The notes under the pieces were generated by a model. That model ran no database searches, was not told where the DNA came from, and was given only the letters and a program-made list of their open reading frames with translations. A stretch of DNA of 64,000 nt from Streptomyces sp. NBC_01591 (GTDB lineage: Bacteria; Actinomycetota; Actinomycetes; Streptomycetales; Streptomycetaceae). The translations under genes and the position numbers were made by a program. Positions 34,671-42,390 of this stretch are shown here, piece by piece (position 1 is the first letter of the stretch; every line of letters starts with the position of its first letter). The stretch covers positions 496,001 to 560,000 of the forward strand of contig NZ_CP109328.1 of assembly GCF_035918155.1 (NCBI RefSeq), given 5' to 3'.

Positions 34671-35519
34671 TCAGCCCTTGCCGGACCGCCACACCCAGCG
34701 GAGGGCATCGGGGAGCAGGACGCCACCATGGTTGGGGCTGTGACCGCCGTCGCCCAGGACCAGGCGGAAGTCGTAGCCGGCTTCCGCGAGCGCGGCCGCG
34801 ACGCGCAGGTTGTTGGCGAGCCAGTTCCTCTCGGGCTCGTTCCAGCGCAGGTCACGATGGCCGGCTTGAAGGAAAGCGCGCAGCGGCTTGCGGGGAACGC
34901 GGGGAATGAGTTCGGGGTAGGGGTTGCCGCCGGGCATCTGCGTGAAGCTGGACAGGAACGCGGTGATCCGGCGGAACTTGTCGGGGCGCAGCCATGCTGC
35001 GGTGAAGGCACAGTTGCCGCCGCTGCTGCCACCGCAGATGCCCCACCGATCGGGGTCCTCGGCGATCGAGTAGCGCTTCGTGACCTCAGGGATGATCTCG
35101 CTCAGGAGAAAGTTGACGTACCGATCGTCGAACGCGTCGTACTCGGTGTTGCGGTTCTTCGGATCCTCAGCGCCGGGGAAGACACCAGGGTCGACGAACA
35201 CCCCGATGGTGACCGGGATGTCACCCCGGTGGACGAGGTTGTCCAGGACGATCGCGCCGCGGACTTCCCCATCCGGGTCCAGGTACCACCATCCGTCCTG
35301 GAACACCATGAGCGACGCCGGCTTGGAAGGGTTGTAACGTGCGGGCACGTGGACCCAGAACTTCCGGGACGTGCCGGGGTAGATCGCGCTGTCGTTCCAG
35401 TCGAACTCGATCGTCTCGCCGGCGGGCACGCCGGGCTGTGCAGCAGAGTCGGGGCCGTGGGCGTAGCGAACGTCTGACTGGTGAATCGGAAGCGGCTGGT
35501 AGGGCACCTCGATCGTCAC
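34671..35519 (-). CDS. Esterase family protein (enterochelin esterase-like)
   Basis: 282 residues from GTG 35519, where homology starts (TIEVPYQPLPIHQSDVRYAH). An N-terminal beta-sandwich (IEFDWNDSAIYPGTSRKFWV) precedes an alpha/beta hydrolase domain: LMVFQDGWWYLDPDGEVRGA, the acidic FVDPGVFPGAEDPKNRNTEY loop, the nucleophile Ser in GICGGSSGGNCAF and the C-terminal His in VLGDGGHSPNHGG. This is the Fes/IroE-type layout that hydrolyses siderophore or other esters in the cytoplasm; no siderophore genes are near. Convergent with transposon debris. Confidence 0.85.
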   Translation of the reverse strand: MTIEVPYQPLPIHQSDVRYAHGPDSAAQPGVPAGETIEFDWNDSAIYPGTSRKFWVHVPARYNPSKPASLMVFQDGWWYLDPDGEVRGAIVLDNLVHRGDIPVTIGVFVDPGVFPGAEDPKNRNTEYDAFDDRYVNFLLSEIIPEVTKRYSIAEDPDRWGICGGSSGGNCAFTAAWLRPDKFRRITAFLSSFTQMPGGNPYPELIPRVPRKPLRAFLQAGHRDLRWNEPERNWLANNLRVAAALAEAGYDFRLVLGDGGHSPNHGGVLLPDALRWVWRSGKG

Positions 35520-35586
35520 GCGGGCCAACCTAGGAGGGATCGCGACCCGACTCAAAGGGGTTTAGGGTCTGTTGTGAAAGTGCTGG

Positions 35587-35994
35587 TCACAGCAATTCGT
35601 TGAGGCCGTTCAGAGTCGATCTGCTCGCGAGCTTGCGAACGTCGGTGATGCGGCCTCCGTCGACGCCGGAGTCGTAGGCGGGATTCCCTGGACGACAGCG
35701 TTCTGGTCTTCGCGCAGGGCGGAGTTGATTCCCGCGAGGTCGCGAGCCCGCTGTAGGGGATTTCGTCGAGCCATGTCGGTAGGTGTGAGGCGTCGCGGTC
35801 GTCGAGCATGTCGGCCAACTGGCGTACCGGTTCGTGGGTGGGACGTAGTTCGGCGGCGTGCGTTCTCCGAGGGCTCGCACGTGCCGCAGCAGCGTGTCCA
35901 ACATGCGGGTGAAGCACGGCTCCCGCGGTGGTCGTCCGCCGAAGTTCGACTCGGAAGACCACAAGGCCCGGCACGCAGTCGAGTGCGGCATCAA
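35587..35994 (-). pseudogene. ISL3-family transposase remnant
   Basis: Pieces in shifted frames on the minus strand match ISL3 transposase C-terminal region: VRQLADMLDDRDASHLPTWL followed by DEIPYSGL, then GINSALREDQNAVVQGI, then YDSGVDGGRITDVRKLASRS (compare NSGVxEGRINDVKxxKRxM). Several indels break it. Its 5' end overlaps the 3' end of the hypothetical gene at 35991. Confidence 0.6.
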
Positions 35995-36506
35995 TCAGCG
36001 GGGTTCACGTTCCATGCCGTGGGCAGATCGCTGCCGCAGAAGACACAGACGAAGTCGTCTTCACGCACGATCGAGTGTTCCTGGCAGTCAGGACAGCGTC
36101 GGAACACCACCGCGTGGGTGAAGCCGGACGGCCGCCCGAGCCTTACGCAATCCAGGGCCTGGGCGACCGCCGGCCATGAACTGGTGTCCGGGCAGTACCC
36201 GGTCGAGTGGTTGCTGACATCGCCCACGACCCACCGGCCTGCCTGGCGGTTGAATCCGACCTCGCCGGCGCTCAGGACCGATCCGCCACCGGCACAGGCC
36301 ACATGCTCGCTTCGTCGTGGCGCCAGCCGAAGCATGCCTTCCATGTCGACCACGAAGGTGAACGGCTCGACAAGCTCGGCCGCCGATCGCTCTGAAATCC
36401 AGCTGTTGAAGTCAGCCGCCGAGCCGATCCGACAGCCGCCACTGCCGGGCCGGACCGCAGCTTTCAGATCAGCCGGCCCCACGTACCGATAACTGCGCCC
36501 CTGCAT
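35991..36506 (-). CDS. Hypothetical protein with C-terminal zinc ribbon
   Basis: 171 residues from ATG 36506. The N-terminus reads MQGRSYRYVGPADLKAAVRP, then WISERSAAELVEPFTFVVDM and EGMLRLAPRRSEHVACAGG, followed by an aromatic GRWVVGDVSNHSTGYCPDTS. The C-terminal 45 residues contain CPDC and CVFC spaced like a rubredoxin-type zinc ribbon. It resembles Streptomyces hypotheticals often located in accessory regions, of unknown function. Its stop overlaps the ISL3 transposase remnant. Confidence 0.65.
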   Translation of the reverse strand: MQGRSYRYVGPADLKAAVRPGSGGCRIGSAADFNSWISERSAAELVEPFTFVVDMEGMLRLAPRRSEHVACAGGGSVLSAGEVGFNRQAGRWVVGDVSNHSTGYCPDTSSWPAVAQALDCVRLGRPSGFTHAVVFRRCPDCQEHSIVREDDFVCVFCGSDLPTAWNVNPAD

Positions 36507-37234
36507 GCTCACACGAGCCAACGTAGAACACTTCCGACACACGCCCTGGTCCCGGCCGCCCAGGCAGGCCCGAGGCGACAACCGCGTGCGCGCCCCACAC
36601 CACCGGCGTGTGCAGGGCCGTCAGCGCGCCGCACCCGGCAGGTGCGATCGCCGAATTCAAGGACGGGACCCACAACTACGCGTAGCTTCTGCATCGTTGT
36701 GACCGTGGTGTCGGGGGCATCTGTGATCTGGGTGGCAGCGCATTGCCCTCGTAGGCCCGCTGCGAGGCATTCAGGCTGCTTGGCGTCGTGGGCGCATACC
36801 CGCAGGGTCCGGTCTCCCTGACGGGCGCGGTACGGCCGGTATGTCCCCGTGCCATTGCGGGACGGGCAGGACCGGAGTGCAGCGGGCTCGGAGCTTCTGG
36901 TCGGTACTGCCCGTCGATCACGGACGATCACGGAGGATCACGGACCAGCGTGGCGGCGGGGATCTGAGCGGCCTGATCAACGCTCCGCGGTGCAGTTGCA
37001 GCCACTCGCGGAAATCGAACCAGAAATTCGGAATACCCGAATGTGTGTTTTATCGAAATTGTGGGTTCATGGCTGCATCGAGCCCCGGTGTATTCGGTCG
37101 GATGCTCACGATCAGGTGATTTCTTCCGGGGTTCTCCCGAAGGGGTGGGCCGCTTCGTAAGATGCTTATTAAGTACCGATGCGCCCATAATGGCAAAGTG
37201 GGTTCTTGGTTCCATATTCAACTCAAGGGAAAAT
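36507..37234. other. Non-coding stretch, AT-richer at its right end
   Basis: About 730 bases. At 36918-36944 GATCACGGA occurs three times in near-tandem. Fragments of open frame exist, but none is convincing. The last 200 bases are AT-richer (for example CCGAATGTGTGTTTTATCG) and probably hold the promoter of the secreted crystallin-fold protein. Confidence 0.4.
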
Positions 37235-37585
37235 ATGTTCTCGAGGAAGAGGAGCGTTGCGCGCACCATGGCCGCAGCGCTGGCCGTAGCCGCCACGTTC
37301 ACCCTGGCCGGGCCGGTCGGAACGGCTTCCGCCATTGACCACGTCACCTGCGACCCCGACGCAGACTTCTTGAAGATCTGGTCGCACAGCGGTGATCGTC
37401 AGAGCGTGGACTGCTACGCGAATGGCGGAAAGATCGACTTCGGTAATTGGTGGATCGACCAGATCTCCACGGGGAACAACGACGTGAAGTACTACGACGC
37501 CAATGGCGATGTGGTGAAAATCCCGCGGTGGAGTAATATCAAGTACACGAATACGCCGAAGGTCAAGGCCATCGAAATTCTGTAA
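37235..37585 (+). CDS. Secreted beta/gamma-crystallin-fold protein (killer-toxin-like)
   Basis: 116 residues from ATG 37235, with AAGGGA upstream. A Sec signal occupies 1-33 (SVARTMAAALAVAATFTLAG, cut after TASA). The mature 83 residues show the beta/gamma-crystallin pattern of the Streptomyces killer-toxin-like protein/SMPI group: DHVTCDPDADFLKIWSHSGD, VDCYANGGKIDF with two Cys, the Ca-binding-type QISTGNNDVKYYDANGDVV and the ending KVKAIEIL. Relatives are secreted antifungal or protease-inhibitor proteins. The activity of this one is inferred only. AT-richer flanks suggest mobile ancestry. Confidence 0.8.
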   Translation: MFSRKRSVARTMAAALAVAATFTLAGPVGTASAIDHVTCDPDADFLKIWSHSGDRQSVDCYANGGKIDFGNWWIDQISTGNNDVKYYDANGDVVKIPRWSNIKYTNTPKVKAIEIL

Positions 37586-37668
37586 GGGCTGCTTCCGGGG
37601 ACGTTCGAAGTCCCGCTGAGCACAGGCATCCGCAGGCCGTAACGGGCTGAGGAGTCCGCGTCGGCCCG

Positions 37669-37956
37669 CTACGGACGCAACGAAGCTCCGGTCGAACGGG
37701 GTGACCTTCCCAAGTCACCCTGAACCGCCGGAGCTTCGGTGTGCCGCCACCTCTCCTGTAGGTCGCGCTCCTTGGCAACAAAGGTGTTCGTCGCTTCCTT
37801 GCCGAGGACGAGGAAGTCGGAGTAGCCGGCGAGGTTGGCGAGATGCATGTCGAGAGGAACGCTCCGGGGCCACGGCACGTGCCGGTGGACGAAGCCGAGC
37901 TCGGGCGGCAGTCCGCGGAACCGAGCGGGCCTGCGAAGTGATGGGCATACGAACAT
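37669..37956 (-). pseudogene. Possible remnant of an unidentified protein
   Basis: A minus-strand frame reads FVCPSLRRPARFRGLPPELG, FVHRHVPWPRSVPLDMHLAN, LAGYSDFLVLGKEATNTFVA, KERDLQERWR, protein-like in composition. It has no ribosome-binding site and its upstream part is a hexanucleotide repeat. It could be the 3' end of a truncated gene. Family not recognised. Confidence 0.3.
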
Positions 37957-37998
37957 TGTTGAGGGCCCACCGTCACCGTCACCGTCGTCATTGCCTCG

Positions 37999-38045
37999 AT
38001 CCGGTTCCGGTTCCGGCTCCGGTTCCGGCTCCGGACCCGGCTCCG
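37999..38045. repeat. Hexanucleotide tandem repeat
   Basis: About eight imperfect copies of TCCGGT/TCCGGC (minus strand Pro-Glu repeat), ending five bases before the third copy of the 18-bp IS-end sequence. Confidence 0.8.
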
Positions 38046-38049
38046 CCCA

Positions 38050-38067
38050 TGATCCGCCGGACAGAAC
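38050..38067 (-). repeat. Third copy of the 18-bp IS-end sequence, solitary
   Basis: TGATCCGCCGGACAGAAC, identical to 9491-9508 and with a shared CT after it. No inverted partner was found within this part of the window, so it may be a solo end left by deletion. Confidence 0.6.
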
Positions 38068-38284
38068 CTGGCGGTGAGGCGCCCGAAATCCAGTGGAGCA
38101 GTGCCGCTGTGCGCCATTACCGTGCTGCCGAGCCAAGTCGTCTGGTCAAGGACATGCCGTTGTACACCTTGTGAGACCTCCCGAGTGCTGATCTGTCGCG
38201 CGTCGCACATGTGCGCCGTGCTGATTTCTGCTGCGGTCTTCTCACTGGAACCGGTGTACTTCTGTGCTCAACAACTGGGTTGTC

Positions 38285-38812
38285 ATGCCCACCTGCCTGC
38301 CTCTCGTCCTCCGCCGTTGCCACACGTGCGCGTCCGAGCGCTTCCGGGCGAGCGGCAAATTCCGCGTCAACGCAAACCACAAGCTCCTCGACGCCTGGCT
38401 CCTCGTGCTCTGTACCGCTTGCGGGGAGACTGCAAAGCTCACGGTCCTGGAGCGGGTGAATGTGCGCTCCGTACGGCCTGAGTTGCTGGACCGGCTGCAT
38501 GACAACGACCTTGGTCTGACGGCTGAGTTGCTCCAGGATCCGGTCGTGCGGCGCCGTAATCGCATCGCCCTCGACTGGGACAACGCTTGGCGCCTCGACA
38601 CCGGCGGATCGGATCACCTGGACCGCGAGGTGATCGACGTCTCGGTCCGCTTTGCGGCGCGGATCCCTGTCCGGCCGGTGCGACTGATCGCTGAAGGTTG
38701 CGGTCTTTCGCGGGCCGAGGTCGAGAGACTGATCACGGAGGGGAGTCTCGTTTCGGCAGTCCGGCTGAGCGGCAAGCTCTCCGGCGACTTCACCTTCACG
38801 CTCAAGCGCTGA
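38285..38812 (+). CDS. DUF1062 family protein
   Basis: 175 residues from ATG 38285; GTG codons at 38264 and 38279 are alternatives. DUF1062 marks: an N-terminal Cys pair in RRCHTCASERFRASGKFRVN, a second pair in LLVLCTACGETAKL (together a probable zinc site), HKLLDAWL, NRIALDWDNAWRLDTGGSDH, VRFAARIPVRPVRLIAEGCG and GLSRAEVERLITEGSLVSAV. The last resembles an S4-like element with KLSGDFTFTLKR at the end. The function of the family is unknown; nucleic-acid binding is plausible. Followed by a perfect hairpin. Confidence 0.85.
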   Translation: MPTCLPLVLRRCHTCASERFRASGKFRVNANHKLLDAWLLVLCTACGETAKLTVLERVNVRSVRPELLDRLHDNDLGLTAELLQDPVVRRRNRIALDWDNAWRLDTGGSDHLDREVIDVSVRFAARIPVRPVRLIAEGCGLSRAEVERLITEGSLVSAVRLSGKLSGDFTFTLKR

Positions 38813-38829
38813 GCCCTCCTCTGGACCAG

Positions 38830-38860
38830 GGCCTGTCCGGCGAGCTCTGCCGGACAGGCC
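38830..38860. terminator. Hairpin terminator after DUF1062 gene
   Basis: Perfect 12-bp arms GGCCTGTCCGGC and GCCGGACAGGCC, seven-base loop, 18 bases beyond the stop at 38812; also just before the 3' end of the minus-strand mosaic, so it may act both ways. Confidence 0.75.
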
Positions 38861-39124
38861 TCAGCGGTCTCCCACGGGGTGGCCGGCGGATTGCGCGGCC
38901 CATGAAGCGAGGATGCGCAGACGGTCGTGGCTGGGTGTGCCGGGCTCGGCGGTCAGGGTGATGAGTTGCTGGTCGGGGTCTTCGGTGCAGGTGAGGAAGG
39001 ACCAGTCGAGGGTGAGCCGGCCGACGATCGGATGGTGCAGGACTTTCGTGCCCGTGACCTGGACGGCGGCGTGATGGGCGCCCCACCACCGCCGGAAGTC
39101 GGGGTCCTGAAGTGACAGCTCACC
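38861..39124 (-). pseudogene. C-terminal fragment of XRE/MmyB-type regulator (MLTR ligand-binding part)
   Basis: LSLQDPDFRRWWGAHHAAVQ, TGTKVLHHPIVGRLTLDWSF and QQLITLTAEPGTPSHDRLRI match the conserved end of MmyB-like ligand-binding domains (FRRLWAxHDV, GTKxxHHPxVGELTL, YxAEPGSPS). The helix-turn-helix and most of the ligand domain are missing. It is fused in frame to an SRPBCC fragment upstream. Confidence 0.7.
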
Positions 39125-39350
39125 GGTGCCGCCTTCACGTGGCTGTGCCAGTTCGACGGAACCTCGGTAGAAGCGGAACGGTCCGCTCACGTTCTCGTAC
39201 ACGAACCGCCTGTCGGTGATCAGCTCAACGATCCTCTCGTGCGAGACGGCTCGGCCGGTACGAAAGACTCTGGTGTCTCCGGCCTGCTGCGGATCGCCCG
39301 GAGCGCCGACTCCGACCTCAACGGCGTCGATCGGTGACCACAGGGGCCAC
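39125..39350 (-). pseudogene. SRPBCC (polyketide-cyclase-like) fragment
   Basis: TWPLWSPIDAVEVGVGAPGD, TRVFRTGRAVSHERIVELIT and FVYENVSGPFRFYRGSVELA match the N-terminal two thirds of SRPBCC-family proteins (WSPIDAVEIExG, GRxxSRERIVEL, YENVSGPFRxYRG). It has no start codon and its C-terminal helix is replaced by the MmyB-type fragment. Confidence 0.65.
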
Positions 39351-39684
39351 GTACCTGCGCGGACCCGCGAGGAACGCCGCAGCCGACTCGGCGTACAGGT
39401 CACCCGCCTCCCGGTGGGCCGGCAGCGACCGCAGGAGGTGTTCGACGACCGGGTCGTCCATGCCCAGTCCGGCGGATGACGGCTTGTCCCGCCGTGCACA
39501 GCACGAGATGCAGGTCGGAGGTTCCAGGCAGCAGCAGGTCCTCGACTTGGCGCGCGTGCGCGTAACTCTGCACGAGCAGCGATCGCCAGTTGGCGTCATT
39601 CCAGCTGCAGTAGCTGCGCCGTACGTACTTCGCCATGTCGATATCGCCGTACGGTGCCGAATCGAGATCAGGTGAATCGAACAC
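39351..39684 (-). pseudogene. AraC-family regulator, N-terminal fragment with frameshift
   Basis: From MFDSPDLDSAPYGDIDMAKY through VRRSYCSWNDANWRSLLVQS to VEDLLLPGTSDLHLVLCTAG, it matches the N-terminal sensor domain of a known Streptomyces AraC subgroup. After a deletion and shift near 39485 another frame gives MDDPVVEHLLRSLPAHREAG and DLYAESAAAFLAG from the linker. The DNA-binding domain is gone; the SRPBCC fragment follows directly. Confidence 0.65.
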
Positions 39685-39716
39685 AGGTGGTTCCTAGTGG
39701 CATTCGATGCGGACGC

Positions 39717-39787
39717 GAAGCCCGGCTGCCCGGACGAAGCCCGGCTGCCCGGACGAAGCCTGGCCGCGCGGACGAAGCCCGGCTGCG
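39717..39787. repeat. 19-bp tandem repeat
   Basis: GAAGCCCGGCTGCCCGGAC is repeated with a 19-base period: two exact copies, one diverged and one partial, just upstream of the AraC fragment and downstream of the SGNH hydrolase gene. Confidence 0.75.
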
Positions 39788-39831
39788 TCCTTCCCCGCCC
39801 GGACAGGACCTGACCGCCGCCGACTTCGGTG

Positions 39832-41010
39832 TCAGCCGGTCTTGGTCGCGAAGGGGGAGCCTTCGCCGAACGCGAGCCGCCCGAAGTTCTCGCCGATGCG
39901 GCGGTGTCCTGCCGGATCAGGGTGGACCTCGTCGGGCAGCGGGAATTCGGCGTAGTCCTTCTCGCCGTAGAGGTCACGGCCGTCGAGGTAGTGCAGGTTC
40001 GGGTCGTCGGCCGCCCGCTGTTCGGCGATCCGGGCGAGTTCGTCGCGGATGATGTTGAGCGTCAGGCGTCCGGCGGCGCGTTCGGCCGGATCGCCCGTGG
40101 CCCTGAACCGCAAGGTCCCGCCGTCGAAGTCGGGTGCGAGAGGGCCGGGGGTGTCCTCCTGGACCGGGCACAGGATGGGCGACACGACCAGCAGCGGCGT
40201 GGTCGGATGCCCCTCGCGGATGGTGTCGAGGAATCCGTGCACCGCAGGGCCGAAGGCACGCAGGCGCATCACGTCGCTGTTGACGACATTGATGCCGATC
40301 TTCAGGCTGATCAGGTCCGCGGGGGTGTCCCGCATCGCACGGGCGGTGAACGGATCGAGCAGCGCGCTGCCGCCGAACCCCATGTTGACCAGCTCCACTC
40401 CGCCCCGGGCGGCTGCCAGGGCCGGCCAGATTGCGGTCGGGTGGGCGGCGTTCGAGCCGTGGCTGATGGAACTGCCGTGGTGCAGCCACACCCTGCGCCC
40501 GCGGTCCGGCGCCGGCTCGACGGGGGCATCGGTGCGCAGGGCGATCAGCTCGGTGATCTCCGTATGCGGAAGCCAGATCTCGACGTCCTTGTCATGCCCG
40601 GGCAGACCGGTGAACCGGGCGGTGCCGACAGGCCCCTCGGACAGCTCGGAGGACTGGGTGATCATGTCGGTGATCGTGCGCACGTTTCCGCCCGCCACCG
40701 TGGCCTGGGCAGCGAGACGGCCATCGACCAGCAGGTCGTACACGCCGTCGGCCGGGGCCGGAAAACCTCGGTGGACCCGCTTGGTGGGCAGCGTGTCCAG
40801 ATCGATGTTCGTGGCCCGGGTGCGGAAAGCCAACCGCACGCCGGAGGGCTGGGCCTCGGCCGTGGCCATTTGGTCGTCAGGCATCTGCCGGCGCGCCCGG
40901 GCGGGCAGACGATGCGGCAAAAGACCGTGTGCGGTCGCTTCCACGTCGAGGTGACCGCGCAGGATATCTGCGGTGACAGGTGTGGTGATCCAGTCGTGCT
41001 CGGTGTTCAT
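39832..41010 (-). CDS. SGNH/GDSL-type esterase with N-terminal beta domain
   Basis: 392 residues from ATG 41010; the frame is open six codons further to a TTG. Residues 1-170 form a carbohydrate-esterase-like beta-sandwich (VRLAFRTRATNIDLDTLPTK, FTGLPGHDKDVEIWLPHTEI). The SGNH domain follows: block I WLHHGSSISHGSNA (GSS in place of GDS, Ser nucleophile), block II VNMGFGGSALLDPF (Gly), block III LKIGINVVNSD (Asn), block V DEVHPDPAGHRR (Asp/His). All four catalytic positions are present. Cytoplasmic, as no signal peptide is seen. It probably deacylates a sugar or small ester. No operon partner. Confidence 0.85.
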   Translation of the reverse strand: MNTEHDWITTPVTADILRGHLDVEATAHGLLPHRLPARARRQMPDDQMATAEAQPSGVRLAFRTRATNIDLDTLPTKRVHRGFPAPADGVYDLLVDGRLAAQATVAGGNVRTITDMITQSSELSEGPVGTARFTGLPGHDKDVEIWLPHTEITELIALRTDAPVEPAPDRGRRVWLHHGSSISHGSNAAHPTAIWPALAAARGGVELVNMGFGGSALLDPFTARAMRDTPADLISLKIGINVVNSDVMRLRAFGPAVHGFLDTIREGHPTTPLLVVSPILCPVQEDTPGPLAPDFDGGTLRFRATGDPAERAAGRLTLNIIRDELARIAEQRAADDPNLHYLDGRDLYGEKDYAEFPLPDEVHPDPAGHRRIGENFGRLAFGEGSPFATKTG

Positions 41011-41097
41011 GGCCTCAGCCTTGCTCAAGATTTTTGGTATCAGATGCGCCGGTGCCCGGCGCGGCCTACCGCCTCCGGCGGTGCGGCCCTCATCCGG

Positions 41098-41667
41098 TCA
41101 GCGTGTGGCGCGGTTCCGTAGCAGAGCGTCGAGGGAGCCCACGATCCAGGCCCAGGACTCCTGCGCGTCGGGGGCGCTGTGCTCGAAGCCGCCGGCCAGC
41201 TCCAGGCTGACGTAGCCGTGGAAGACGCTGCCCAGCATCCGGACCGCGTGCGTCTGGTCCGGCTCCGTCAGGTCGTAGCCACGCAGGATCGCCCGCGTCA
41301 TCTGTGCGTGCCGCACCCCGGCGCTGGCGGCCGCCGTCTCGGGATCGAGCCTGAGACGGGCGGCGGCGTAGCGCCCGGGGTGCTCCCGGGCGTAGTCGCG
41401 GTAGGCATCCGCGAAGGCGGCCAGGGCGTCCTTGCCGGCACGTCCGGCCAGGGCATCGGCGACCCGGTCGGCGAGTTCCTCCAGCGCGAACAGCGCGATC
41501 CTGGTCTTGAGGTCCTGGGAGCCCTTCAGGTGCGAGTACAGACTCGCGACCTTGACGTCGAACCGCCGGGCGAGCGCCGAGACGGTCACCTGATCGAAAC
41601 CGACCTCGTCGGCCAGTTCCGCCCCTGCCAGGGTCAGACGCTCCGATGTCAGTCCTACTCTAGCCAT
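41098..41667 (-). CDS. TetR-family regulator (WHG-type C-terminal domain)
   Basis: 189 residues from ATG 41667. The helix-turn-helix is FDQVTVSALARRFDVKVASL followed by YSHLKGSQDLKTRI. The C-terminal domain (DYAREHPGRYAAARLRLDPE, LRGYDLTEPDQTHAVRMLGS, VFHGYVSLELAGGFEH) is of the WHG type. Divergent from the FBP zinc-finger gene; the perfect palindrome at 41702-41724 between them is its likely operator, so it should repress both itself and the FBP gene. Confidence 0.9.
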   Translation of the reverse strand: MARVGLTSERLTLAGAELADEVGFDQVTVSALARRFDVKVASLYSHLKGSQDLKTRIALFALEELADRVADALAGRAGKDALAAFADAYRDYAREHPGRYAAARLRLDPETAAASAGVRHAQMTRAILRGYDLTEPDQTHAVRMLGSVFHGYVSLELAGGFEHSAPDAQESWAWIVGSLDALLRNRATR

Positions 41668-41701
41668 AACCTTCCTCCTATCTAGCGAGAATCATTATGC
41701 A

Positions 41702-41724
41702 TTTGCCTAAAGCTTTTAGGCAAA
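41702..41724. promoter_or_regulatory. TetR-type operator palindrome
   Basis: Perfect 10-bp arms TTTGCCTAAA and TTTAGGCAAA with a 3-base centre, 35 bases from the TetR start and 15 bases from the FBP start. The AT-rich arms stand out from the GC-rich surroundings. Confidence 0.7.
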
Positions 41725-41738
41725 CTAGCCTGCCGTTT

Positions 41739-42230
41739 ATGAGACCCCTGACCGCGCGGGAGATCCGCACCGCCTTCGTGAACTGCACCAAGGGCGAGGC
41801 CAAGCGCCTGTTCATCCCCCACGACCTGGCCGAGCGACCCTGGGACGACCTGGACTTCCTCGGCTGGAGGGACCCCCAAGCCCCCGACCGGGCCTACCTC
41901 GCCACCGAGCTGGACGGCCGCCTGATGGCGCTGGCCCTGCGCTGCCCCAGCACCACCTCCTGGCAAACGCGGCGCAGCATGTGCTCGATGTGCATCACCA
42001 CCCACACCGGCGGCGTCTCGCTCATGGTCGCCGCGAAAGCCGGCAAGGCGGGACAGCAGGGCAACTCCGTGGTCGCCTACATATGCAGCGACCTCGCCTG
42101 CCCGCTGTACGTGCGGGGCAAGAAAGACGCAGGCATCGGTGCACGGCTCCACGAGTCGCTCACCTTGGAGGAGAAGATCCAGCGGACCGTTACGAACCTC
42201 ACGGCGTTCATCGCCAAGGTCACCGCATGA
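41739..42230 (+). CDS. FBP-domain zinc-finger protein (FusB/EF-G-binding-like)
   Basis: 163 residues. ATG 41739 is preferred over ATG 41697, which would put the operator palindrome inside the gene. N-terminal helices (TAREIRTAFVNCTKGEAKRL, WDDLDFLGWRDPQAPDRAYL) precede a treble-clef zinc finger: CSMCITTHTGG and CSDLACPLYVRGKK supply four Cys. The family is named after fusidic-acid-resistance proteins that bind elongation factor G; the actinobacterial members have unknown roles, perhaps ribosome rescue. Divergent from and probably repressed by the TetR gene. Its stop overlaps the ATG of a small membrane peptide by four bases. Confidence 0.85.
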   Translation: MRPLTAREIRTAFVNCTKGEAKRLFIPHDLAERPWDDLDFLGWRDPQAPDRAYLATELDGRLMALALRCPSTTSWQTRRSMCSMCITTHTGGVSLMVAAKAGKAGQQGNSVVAYICSDLACPLYVRGKKDAGIGARLHESLTLEEKIQRTVTNLTAFIAKVTA

Positions 42231-42334
42231 CACAACCAGCCACGCACATCACGCTGTGAGTTGTCGCGTTCACTGTGCTGTTCAACGTGTCGATCATCGG
42301 CTGGGGCATGTTCGTCCGCTCCGAGCCGCGATAG
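42227..42334 (+). pseudogene. Small membrane peptide gene interrupted by an in-frame TGA
   Basis: ATG 42227 overlaps the FBP stop (ATGA). Translation gives MTQPATHITL, then TGA, then in the same frame VVAFTVLFNVSIIGWGMFVR SEPR to TAG 42334. The part after TGA is a clear transmembrane helix, so a Trp codon (TGG) at position 11 most likely mutated to TGA, or the stop is read through. Too short for usual gene callers. Confidence 0.45.
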
Positions 42335-42390
42335 AGGACCGGGGGAGGGGGGCAGGGCGGGCTTCTGGTGTGAACTGACAGCATGGGCTC

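Noticed and set aside
36509..36931. Minus-strand frame with Cys-containing CAHDAKQPECLAAGLRGQC
   Set aside because: No start signal or family match; not enough to call a gene.
36918..36944. Triple GATCACGGA repeat as a possible iteron/origin
   Set aside because: Only three short copies, no DnaA boxes, no replication gene nearby.
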